From Nymphaea colorata (Eukaryota; Streptophyta; Magnoliopsida; Nymphaeales; Nymphaeaceae): a DNA stretch of 64,000 bases. Positions within the stretch are counted from its first letter, which is position 1. Each line of letters begins with the position of its first letter. The stretch covers positions 19,658,581-19,722,580 of the forward strand of contig NC_045147.1 in assembly GCF_008831285.2 (NCBI RefSeq), written 5' to 3'. A program made the translations under genes and the position numbers. This document shows positions 12,731 to 22,466 of this stretch, one piece after another. Below the pieces are notes generated by a model, which was given only the letters and a program-made list of their open reading frames with translations, was not told where the DNA came from and made no database searches.

Positions 12731-14932
12731 AGTTGACCACCTGGATGTTTGGAGGATGATTACAAACAACCAGCCAGTATGATGTCAGATGCAGAATTTA
12801 TCCAATCTCATTGTTCCAACATTCAACACAAATTGTGCAGATTTATGTTTTAATTTGCATCTCCTCTTGGTTCACGTTTCCGAGTACAATCATTGTTCCC
12901 ATTTCCTTTCTTTTTTCAGCCAAAAACAGTTCTATTGAGTGTTTGCACTTCACAGACTATAATGCCAGAAAGATAACATCACAATCCTTGTGCCACAGGC
13001 TCCTTTACTAATTGGTTGTGATGTAAGGAATATGACTGCAGAGACATTGGAAATCTTGAGCAATAGGGAGGTTATTGATGTAAACCAAGGTAATTTTATA
13101 GCTGCTGCACCGGCAAGTATCGTCAATAAAATTTGACATGCATTATAGACCTTTATTATTGCATTAGTGTCCATGTTCTCCAGTAAACTATGGTTGACCA
13201 GCTAGATACTAGATTGGGGCTAAATATGGTAGTTAAATTGTTTTTCTTTAGCTGGCTCTCAGGCAAAACACTATCAGCGGACTGCCAATCATCATGGAAT
13301 CAGCTATCAAACCACCTGTTGATTACAAAATTTGATCCTTCTCTTAAATTTCTTCAGCTTGAGAATCTAGGTTATAGGATTTCCACATGGTTATTAGGCA
13401 CTTTTGTGTGTAATCCAGTAGGGAGGCATGTAATTCGGAGATCCCTCCTTTTTTTGAGCTATTATTCTAAGGTCGGTGCCCTGATTGCTACATCGATGTA
13501 CAGGTAGTTCCCAGCATCTGTGATATCATTCTGCTTTTGCTGGTCCAGGATGTGCACTGAAATTTAAAAGGCACTTAGTATTTGGCAGTGGTGGTTATGG
13601 ACTCTGGTCATATGTAGCAGTCCTCTTAACGGACTCCATTATCTCCCTGGGTCAAATAAAACATGGACCAGGATGTGATTCAAGTCTGATAGGCATAGCA
13701 GTCCCCTTAACGGACTCCATTATCTCCAATTTTTAGTATTAATTTTTCAACCTTCGCTCTTATTTATTTGTTGTTGTATGTATGCAGATTCTCTTGGTGT
13801 TCAGGGTAGGAAGGTTTCAACAGCTGGCAGCAGTGGGTGCAGCCAGGTTTTTTTCCGTCCCTGTATCTTAGAAATATAGCCACATGATGTCCTTGGATGG
13901 ATTAGTACTGGAGAGAAGTTGCAAGTGAAATATTGCATTTATGAATTAAAGCACATACTCTTAAAGTTTTAAGAAAAGTGATTGACGAGAAGAGTATACA
14001 ATTTCATCGCCCTCAGTTTGTTGAATCAATGAAGCACCTATAATTTATCATATTAGTTTAACAACTTGCCGTAAAGGGGTGTGGTGTAGTGGGGCAGGCC
14101 ATGACTGCCAGGCAGATGGTCAAAGATTAGTAAACCATATTGCTTACCCTCTGCATCAGCCAAAGCAACTCCTTAACTTGGGGGCTGGGAGAAGGGTCCA
14201 CATGGTTTCGAGACCTAGCTGAGCGAGAATATCTATTGACCCAGGTTGTGATTTGTGTAAAATAAAAAATTTTATACTAATAGAATTTACTGAATCTTGA
14301 AATTCTAATGTTAGTACGTGCACATGCCTTGTACAAAGGTTCAGGGAGATATCCGCAACTGTATCTTTTAAGCTAATGACTAGTGATAGCACTAAGATAA
14401 GGGATTTATTTCGACGTTTTATTTGGTAAGCACAACTTGATGTCATATGTTGTTTACATACCAATGTTCTGCTGTCCCCAGATTCCTAATGGAAAAGTCA
14501 CATGGTTCTTCTGATGTACGTGTTATTCTAATTCAAGCAATTTTTCTCAAATTTGGTGTGACGATTCTTTTTGGAATTCCAGGTTTGGGCAGGTCCACTG
14601 TCTGGAGAGCGCTTGGTTGTAGCCCTGTGGAATCGATGTGACAACAGCACAGCCATCACTGTTGAATGGGAGACTATTGGCCTAGAAAATACAACTGTTG
14701 TTTCAATCAGAGATCTCTGGCAGGTAACCTTGATTTGTCTGTATTACTTTTTTTCTTAATTGTTTCTTCTCTCTTTATGCAACTGCACTGACGTCAACAT
14801 TCTGTATGGCAGCATCAGGATTTATCAGAAAATGCAGCCGGTTCTTTCAGTGCGACAGTGGAGTCTCATGCTTGTGAAATGTATATATTTTCACCTTCTT
14901 CGGTCAGTCACACCATGATAGAACAAGTGTAA
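5714..14932 (+). CDS. AGAL: Alpha-galactosidase (GH27), 15 coding exons
   Basis: Alpha-galactosidase of glycoside hydrolase family 27 removes terminal alpha-1,6-galactose from raffinose-type oligosaccharides and galactomannan, usually in the apoplast or vacuole. CDS joins: 5714-5913, 6058-6116, 8532-8588, 8666-8700, 9185-9288, 10807-10879, 11027-11085, 11175-11240, 11345-11428, 11526-11590, 11720-11802, 12999-13089, 13788-13846, 14583-14723, 14813-14932. All junctions are GT-AG and in phase, and give 431 residues, normal for the family. An N-terminal signal peptide is visible. Conserved sites are RTPQMGWNSWN, IDDCW (105-109), YLKYDNC with nucleophile Asp184, and [11 protein letters not shown] with acid/base Asp239. 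The 55-residue spacing of the two Asp matches the rice enzyme (family knowledge). [15 protein letters not shown] follows. Introns vary from about 80 bases to 2.4 kb. Intron 5 carries a decayed copy of exon 5. Confidence 0.95.
9608..9735 (+). pseudogene. Decayed duplicate of alpha-galactosidase exon 5 inside intron 5
   Basis: 9608-9675 translates as [18 protein letters not shown], clearly derived from the exon-5 segment [17 protein letters not shown]. The similarity continues past the donor (both GTAGGTA) into the following intron: CTTTGAGAAG, AATCA-AGCTTCT and ATGAA blocks occur in both at a shift of about 387 bases. A CCCCAG acceptor precedes it and a GTAGGT donor follows. Splicing from exon 4 into it gives a stop after five codons (TGA), and the SDAG end is lost, so it is probably not used in a functional enzyme. 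Confidence 0.8.
9880..10126 (-). repeat. A-rich dispersed repeat, copy B (inverted, in alpha-galactosidase intron 5)
   Basis: The reverse complement reproduces the ordered blocks of 2414-2695: TTTTAAAAGGCAAGG, GCGAGCTTGAAAA, AATAACAC, GGCATTAAAA and AAGTTTTAA. It is T-rich on the plus strand. Lying in an intron, it must be tolerated by splicing. Confidence 0.6.
12661..12728. repeat. Compound microsatellite (CT)n(GT)n(GA)n
   Basis: A CT run is followed without interruption by about eleven GT units and then a GA run, all in intron 11 of the alpha-galactosidase gene. The CT and GA arms are mutually complementary, so the tract can fold with the GT run as loop. Confidence 0.9.
13615..13727 (+). 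repeat. Pair of 32-bp direct repeats in alpha-galactosidase intron 12
   Basis: TAGCAGTCCTCTTAACGG with its continuation through ACTCCATTATCTCC (13615-13646) recurs at 13696-13727 with one mismatch (CTC versus CCC). The copies are 81 bases apart, start to start. Confidence 0.85.
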
Positions 14933-17041
14933 TCGCTTTAGAACCTCAACGTGTAAACTGTATTTCTAGAATATCAATCTGTTAATAGTAATGTAAGCAG
15001 AACAGTCTCCTGGTATCTGCTATTGTCAATACTGCACAAAAATGTATCGCAGTTCCTGTTGTCCTTCCCAAATCTTTTAAAGCATTGTCCGTTTTCTTGT
15101 GCATGACGTCCCGTCATGAAACAGTTGGTTTTCTGCTGAAATGTTGTCACCCATTAGAATTGAAAGTCGAGGTTGTAAAGTGATCTCAGAATCTCTCTTG
15201 GACGGACGAGTTGAAGTGAAAACATGGACGGAACGGTTGGAGGACGGGTTTTATGGAGAAAAATTAGAAGGCATTAGACTTAATGATGAGCTCAGAAAAT
15301 TTGAACCAATCATCCAATTGTTAAACCGATAAAATTTGAATTAATCTTCCATCTTGTGCTGGATTTGGTCCATCTTCATTTAGGCAGCAGTATCGAGCGA
15401 CATTGCTCTTTAACATAATATGCATCGCAAATCGGCTATAGCAGACAATTGTAGCTGCTTCTGGTTCAGTTTTGCCTAATTTTTTCTTTGGCCATGTGAA
15501 ATATAAGGTCAGTGGATAATGTGCCCCTTCGCGATTTTCAGGAAGACGCTACGATAGTGTCTCGGCTAGTTTCCTGTGCATTTTCTGCCACTTGGTTAAG
15601 CTCATACGTGTTTTGCTTAGCATCTGCGTAACCAGCAGGTTTTCCCCTTCTTTTTTCCTTAGGCCACTACATTTTTTTAAGAGCAGTTAAGCAACAGCAA
15701 CACACTACATTTTCTCTAAGAACAGTTTAGCAACAACAAGACATTGTTATTATCTCATAAATCCACTTAAAAAAATAGAGCAAATTCATAAAACACTTGT
15801 TATTGTTATAGTTTGTTATAGTGTTTTATATTTTGGTCCTTTGGGCAAGTTCATGGAAGATGTTACTGTTACAAGACAGCCCCAAAAGTATTTCGAATTT
15901 ACTTCATTTTTAAAGACAGATTCGTGAGACTTCATTTTTAAAGACAGATTCGTGAGACAACAACCAAGTGTCACTCTTGCCAAACAACTACTTATAAATC
16001 TTAGTTTCCCAACCAATTGTGAAACAAAATCTCCGGTCTAAGTTTTTTCTCTCGGAAAAGCTCATATTTTGAAGCCATCCTCTTGTCCTTGAAAGTTGAA
16101 AAGTATTTGCTTAACCAATGGAAAGTGAAAATAATCAGCATCGGTTGGGATGAATGGCAAATAATTAGTTCCGAATGTAAACTGCGAACTTTGTTATCAA
16201 AATGCACAAAAAGTTTTATGACTAAAATGCACATTTTGTTCGTCCACTGGCCTCAACAAAAAGAACCCCAACATTTAATTCCTAAGTTGACAACGACCCT
16301 TCTTTTGCCATCTTGTCAGCATCATTATGTTCATCCCACCTCTGATACTCATGTCTTGAGCATCAATCGTATCAGCTTTTGGCTTCTTTCATTCAAAACG
16401 TGAAAAGACCTTTCTTTACGTCCCTTTATGTAGTTTTCACTATCCAAATTTTCATATTCTGACTCACGCTTAGGGTCAAGATAGTATATGGGAAGCCCGA
16501 CTACTTCGGAACACGTGACACTAAGTAAAAATTGCATGGTGCATTCTATTTCATAGGTAATCATTAACTGGATCTTCGGTAAATAGAGGTCGGCTGACTA
16601 TTTTTAATTTTCCTATTACGGGCAATTTACATATTCCGGACGAGCATAAAATTTTTGCGCGCGCACTTCATGGCCATTTTCAGATAGATTGGTCTCTTCC
16701 TGGATGTAGACATCCACTTCTTCCGACAACTCATTTTAGTCATATTTCTTCCGAAGTTCCAGCCTCTCGTCAAAAAAATCATGTCGCCAAATATGCACAA
16801 AAAGACATGCAAACTTTCATGGCCAACTAAGCAGCAATTGAAGGAAAGAATTACAAGAGGCACAGAAAGAGGCAAAATTTTATTTAGAGGTGTCCAGTGT
16901 ATAGCCTCACGTCCAAACTCAAATGCTCAGCACAGACCAAAAGAGAGTTTCACTGAAATCGACGTGCACTCTGTACCTTTCAAGATTTAACAAGGATCAA
17001 AAGAGAGTTCCGTTGAAACCAACATGCACCTTATGTACCTC
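14933..17041. other. Intergenic stretch between two convergent genes
   Basis: It holds the unmarked 3' ends of the alpha-galactosidase and MnSOD transcripts, a 28-bp tandem duplication (15901-15956), and a 60-bp-period duplication near the MnSOD stop codon. The ORFs at 15141-15332 and 16083-16403 show no recognisable domain. No further gene was seen. Confidence 0.55.
15901..15956. repeat. Perfect 28-bp tandem duplication
   Basis: The unit beginning ACTTCATTTTTAAAGACAG and ending CGTGAG occurs twice back to back (15901-15928 and 15929-15956) with no difference between copies, which suggests a recent event. Confidence 0.9.
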
Positions 17042-17044
17042 TCA
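16931..17044. repeat. 60-bp-period duplication across the MnSOD stop codon and 3'UTR
   Basis: 16931-16984 and 16991-17044 align with a period of about 60 bases. CAAAAGAGAGTT and TGCAC...TGTACCT are shared. The upstream copy, on the minus strand, contains the TGA stop of the MnSOD gene. The similarity is imperfect, so the duplication is older than the 28-bp one nearby. Confidence 0.65.
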
Positions 17045-19090
17045 GGCTGACTCTTTCTCGTAGACATCACCCGCATATTTCCAATTGATAACCTTCCAGA
17101 TATTCTTCAGGTAATCTGGTCTTACATTTTTGTACTGCAACAACAAATATGCTCATAAGAAAAAGGTGCACACACACGCACACAATGACACACACACACA
17201 TATTTTCATAACTCCAACGACAGCATGTTCAGGACAATCATCAAAATAGGACTAAACCTCAAATACTTGGAAAAAAAAATTCAAAACAATTCAAACATAT
17301 CAGCAAGGCGGAGCAAGTTTGTTTTGAGAATGTAGAGGAGGAAGGTGGGGCAGTCCACGTTTTAGCCACTAAGGAGGAAGAAAAAGAAGTTCATCAATTT
17401 TCAACTTGCACACACACTAAGTGGAAGTGGTAGGTCAAACTCTGCAGGAGGGAACTTTAATCTGCCTATCGGGTGGAATAAACATATTTCATGAGCATGA
17501 TCAATGAGGTCAAAAACAAGAAAAGACAATTATGAGGGTAATTTGCATGCCTGCAGCCTTCCTTGGATGTGGTAGCCACTTATTGGGCTACTGCTCCGGA
17601 GAGAAGACAATTATGATGGAAATTTCAATTACATACAACATCTAGGTGCATATGTCTAGTTTCAACAGGAACTCTGCCTTTAAGATTCGTTTGACAACGG
17701 TTTTTAAGGCAGAATCATGGAACACTGACAGTGTTTCAGCTGCCAACCGTTTGACAGCAGGGGCACTCAATGAGTGTCCAATGAATCTACCCTAAAGATT
17801 GGGTAAATTTATGGAACACAAAAACAAGTGTTCCATGAATGTACCCCAATTTTTGTGGCAGATTCATGGACACTCACAGAATATCTACGACGCCAATTGA
17901 CCCTTAATGGGCTGTTTGGGAATAGTAACAGTGTTACTGTTCTATGCGTCTGCCCCAAAAAATTGGTTAGATTTATTGGACAAAAGTATTCCATGAATTT
18001 TATCCCACTTTTAGGGGCAGATGCATGCAACAGTAACATATTGCTACTTTTTCCAAACAGCCCCTAAGGGACATAGTATGTTATAAGGAATTTGTTTTCG
18101 TTCAGTTCTTGTAAGTGGATGCTTATTGCTTAATGATATAAAGAGTCATGCATTTGATTTTGGATATTTGAAATAGAGATCTTGAAAAAGGAAAAAGAAA
18201 GGTTGAAAGATGTTGCTCGTTGTGATCCTTTTTCTAGTTCACCCCTTAAAACTGAGAGGCCTCTATTTCAAATCCACTGGAGATATGAAATAGATGGTTC
18301 TACAATCATCATCATCCTCGAGCCTTGTATGTTCCTATTGTCATGGTTGGTTGACGAGAAACAAAACATGATGATTGATTTTAAATGGGAAATTGAAAAT
18401 AGAGATCAGTTATGTTACCTGTAAGTAGTACGCATGCTCCCAAACATCTATCCCTATTAATGGAACTAAGTTTGACCCCTTTGTTACCAATGGATCCTGT
18501 AAGGAGAGAAAAAACAGAAGCACAATGACTTAATCAAACTATACACAAGATGGATGGATCTAACGACACAAGACAAGCTTATATAGATTTGTGGTTTCAT
18601 ATATGCACAGAACTATTACAACAAGACACTTAGGTTTAATTTTTTTAAGAAATATCTTGCAAGCAAAATTCTTAGAGATCCTTCTCAATAGACAGAAAAT
18701 TTACTAATGTTTCTGATGATGTATTTGGCAAGGATTAGCATATGATAGCATCACCCTACCATGTCATAAGTATAAGATCAAGAGTACCATCAGACAATAT
18801 AACAAGCAAGCAAGAACGGAAGAGAGAATTGGCATTTAAATAAGAAGTCATGTGTGCTTACGGGGCACAAAGCAGGCAGACATAGACAGAGACATGCAGA
18901 CAGATGTATAATTATGTTAAATCTATGGTTATAAAGGCTGCTAACTCCAAAGGAAATTGTCAACTCATAAAGGTGATTACTAGTGGACTTCTCAAAAATC
19001 TATTTGACATATCCATTTATGACTTATTTGATCATATCAACTAAATGGTTGAGATCAACGCAAACAAGTGCTCATATCTGACCTAGCATA

Positions 19091-19188
<98 letters not shown>

Positions 19189-21549
19189 GTATATGGGAAG
19201 GTGTGGATTTCCCTACGCAATAGACCATTGTTCACAAGCAGAGAGCATTTCCCCCCCAAAAAAAAAACTCTTAAAATCACCCTACAATTCCATGGAACAA
19301 CTGAACTTGTTTGAATATGATGCAACATAAAGTCTCAGTTTAGATTCTGTAGAACATTTCATTAACATCTCAAAATACAAGTAGATAGAGTAACAAATTC
19401 TTTTTCTTTGCTCCAGACGTTACCTGATTAGCTGTTGTTTCAACTAGAAGCTTCTTTTGTGATTTATCCCAACCAAGCCACTGTAGTAAGTAAAACATAA
19501 AAGAAGCTAATGTTATTGATCTGAAATAATAATGGAAGCTTAAAATACAAAACTAGAGACAAAATGCTATAGGAACAAAACAGAATTTGGTAGAAGACCA
19601 TGAGATTTTTACTCACCACCCATCCAGAGCCCTGTAAAGCAGCACCTTCAGTGTTCATTTTCTGGATCAAGGCCTCAAAGGAGCCGAAATGTTCATCAAT
19701 TGACCAACCAAGTGCACCATGTGGCGGCTCCCCACCACCCTCCTGTCAATTTACTTTCATTACTCATGCAAGATGCAACTTTAAAGTTAGACTGGAAGTA
19801 AATTCTATCAGAGATGGCCAACGAACTTACGTTTATGGGCTTAAGATTATTCCAGAAAATAGAATGATTAATGTGGCCTGAGAGAGAAAAAAATTATCAG
19901 ATATTCCTCCTTCACAACATAGACATGTATACATCTTAAAGCACACAAAAAAATGCAGAAGTTCAAAAATATTTTGCAGATTGCACATGGAGCTTGAATC
20001 CTTAAGTAACATCAGCTTAAATGCAAATAAAGTTGCATAACCATCAACTATAAAGAAAGAGTAAAAGAACTTGGCGCAGGTCTTCAGGTTTAAAACCTTA
20101 CAACAAAGAAATTGGACATGCATCAAAGGGACATTTTGAGAACACCAAGTGACTCACTGTGGTCTAAAATCATCCACCACATCACCGTAATAATCTATCT
20201 TCCAGGCTCTCACAGCCACATTAACATTGTAATGAAGGCGACCAGAAAAAGAGCCATCTCATCTGGTTAACAGGAAAGAAAATGACTAAGAAAATTTTGA
20301 TGACCTGTGACCTGAACATAATGTTATAACCGGCCATTTTTATAGCAACTGATTTGCAGAAACATCACACCAAAACTTTGCTAAAGGTAGGTAAGTGGCA
20401 GTAAAGCTTGTTGAGAAATACACTTAATTAATTAATTAATACTCGAAAGATCTCAAACAACCATATTTTGGTAGGTAATAGACTATCGTCAATTAGCAGA
20501 ACTTGCATATTGTACTTCCAGAGCAAACTTAACAAACAGGAGAGAAAATGTCCCAGCAATAAAATTTAACTGCCACTAGAAATGAAAGCCTCAACACATT
20601 ACTGTACGTCCCTCAAAAGCTATAATCACAAGTCCATCGTGAGGACTTGGTAGCTAAATCAAAACAAGAAACACAATAAAATCCAATTATTAATGAATTT
20701 ATCCAGTACAATATTGCAATGCGATCCACCAACAGAATCAAAAGAAAACAGCATCCGCAGTTTCAACACGCAGGTTTTCACAAACTTATAACAAGGATTC
20801 TATTTCACAGAAGTTATTGACCCACATTCCTTTCAAACGGAAACCATTACATTACCAAACAGCAGCAAGACCGATGCGCAAGACAACGTTCCCATTGTCT
20901 ACTCAAGATTCATCAGATTTGAAGATAGTTAAAATTTCCGGAACTTCAACTGGCTCGAGGGCCATGATAGAGAATCCCCTTCTCCATTGAGAAACATCAT
21001 CAATATCAGCCACAACGATTATAAAAGTGCCTACTGTCTCATCATTAATGTCAACCATTATCATGATTATATATAAACAAAAAAGCAGAAGATATCATGC
21101 ACGAGTCCAAGTAAAGAAAAGTATACTAATTAAAGAAGATATATCCAAATCAGTGCAGGATGCAGGCCTAGGATCACCCAAAACCACAGAAACAGAATAA
21201 AAAACTATCTATGACACCAATTCCACACTAAAAAAAGTGAGAAATGGGACAGACCTCCGCCATTGAACTTGATCGCACTTTGCAGATGCACGACGGTAGA
21301 CGAATCCCCTTTCTGCATCGCTTCCTCCAATTTCTCAAGGGCAGCGTTGTAATTTGTGATGTACGTCTGATGGTGCTTCTGATGGTGAAGCCTCATGATT
21401 TCCCCGCTAATGGCCGGCTCAAGGGCGCCATAGTCGTACGGGAGGTCAGGAAGAGTAAACGTCTTAAGCCCCCGGAGAGAAATTCCGGCTAACACGGCCG
21501 GCGTTTGAAACCCTAGGGCTCCTTTCCGGGAGAGGATTCTCATCGCCAT
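17042..21549 (-). CDS. MSD1: Manganese superoxide dismutase, mitochondrial
   Basis: The enzyme converts superoxide to hydrogen peroxide and oxygen in the mitochondrial matrix. Coding exons on the minus strand: 21549-21255, 19877-19831, 19742-19617, 19480-19424, 18496-18419, 17134-17042. Junctions are GT-AG and in phase and give 231 residues, the usual plant MnSOD length. A basic, hydroxylated presequence (to about residue 29) precedes [16 protein letters not shown]. Metal ligands by alignment to the family are His55 (RLHHQKHH), His103 (HINHSIFW), Asp192 and His196 ([20 protein letters not shown]). Tyr63 fits the second-sphere position. I chose the ATG at 21549 because MAMRILSRK matches family N-termini. 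An in-frame ATG at 21600 would add 17 residues. The gene is convergent with the alpha-galactosidase gene. Confidence 0.96.
17689..17757. mobile_element. Small fold-back element (MITE-like fragment)
   Basis: AACACTGACAGTGTT (17721-17735) is a perfect 7+1+7 palindrome. It is flanked by an AACGG...AAGGCAG arm on the left and a CTGCCAACCGTT arm on the right, which are complementary with a gap. TTTGACA occurs near both edges, a possible short target duplication. It lies downstream of the MnSOD exon 5 acceptor side, inside the last MnSOD intron. Confidence 0.5.
17909..18064. mobile_element. MITE-like element with about 50-bp terminal inverted repeats
   Basis: The left end GGGCTGTTTGGGAATAGTAA and the reverse complement of the right end (GGGGCTGTTTGGAAAAAGTA) match. 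The arms then both continue through GTTACTGTT, GCATC/GCGTC and TGCCCC. Total size is about 156 bases with no coding capacity. The GGGCTGTTTGG ends resemble those of plant hAT-type MITEs (inference). A clean 8-bp target duplication is not obvious. It lies in the last MnSOD intron. Confidence 0.65.
19091..19184. repeat. Compound microsatellite (TC)n(TA)n
   Basis: About a dozen TC units run straight into a TA tract of roughly 70 bases, within MnSOD intron 5 (between exons 4 and 5 there is none; this tract lies between 18497 and 19423). It is likely polymorphic in length. Confidence 0.93.
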
Positions 21550-21599
21550 GATTGCTGAGCTTGCTCGAGAGTCGAGACAGCGTCGGGTGAAACCTGACA

Positions 21600-22466
21600 T
21601 TTGTACATGGAGTCTGAAAGACGAAACGGTGTTAGGCTGTAGCGATAATCACGAGAATACCAAACATTGGCCGGAGGAATTATCTTGGTTGATGGATGGT
21701 GAGGTTGAAGCAGGTCGGGCATGGATCGAATTTTGGACAAACGAGAACTTAAACCGGGTGGGGTTCGATTAGATTCAGCAGCCATCATTTTTGGACATCA
21801 TCGGATCGATATCATATGGATTTGAACATGCAGGCAAAATGTCAGTTCCAAATATGGATCCAACTGCTACCCCTCTGGCCCCACTCTCTATTGCATCCTT
21901 CCAGCCTTTATGAAAACAATGATCCAGATATTCAAATATCTGGATATATCTGTATCGGTTCAGGTTCAGTATGATTTGGTCTGTTGAATATCCAAAAATA
22001 CAGCTTTGACACGTTATCATTCATGTGCACACGCGGTCTATACCTGCCTTACTAAGAATTATGCATTCAACCATTTAGCCCATAAAAAAATTGCAGACTA
22101 ATCACTAGGAGTCTATGTCAAGATATAACGACAGATCTTGTTTAGTGTCTGAATTTCTTGCAAACCACCAAAGTCTTCAACAATTTGGTAAGATATAATC
22201 AGACCACTTCGTTGTCAATGCATATTGATTAATATTGTTGTAACTCTCAATTGAGACAAGAACCATACGATCATTCCATCGATTCAATAATTTTACTAAC
22301 ACAGGGTAGATAGTCTCCTATTGCCCTTCACTAACAATATTGCAACAAAGAATGGAAGAAAAAATTCAGAAAGTTGTTTATTGAAAGGCAAAATTACAGG
22401 ACAGAGCTACACTCAACATTACAATCAAAAGATGGATCTTCAGTCATTGAAGTCCTGGTAGAGGAG
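21600..22466. other. MnSOD upstream region / laccase downstream region
   Basis: No gene is supported here. The MnSOD promoter and 5'UTR must lie just above 21549 on the minus strand, but no convincing TATA box was seen. A run of related GGATATATCTGTATCGG-like sequence near 21,900-21,970 looks repeat-derived. Confidence 0.4.

Noticed and set aside
14080-14230. tRNA-derived SINE-like words (GTGGTGTAGTGG, GGTTTCGAGACC) in alpha-galactosidase intron 13
   Set aside because: The A-box and B-box-like words are too far apart and no tail or target duplication is visible. The resemblance is too weak to call.
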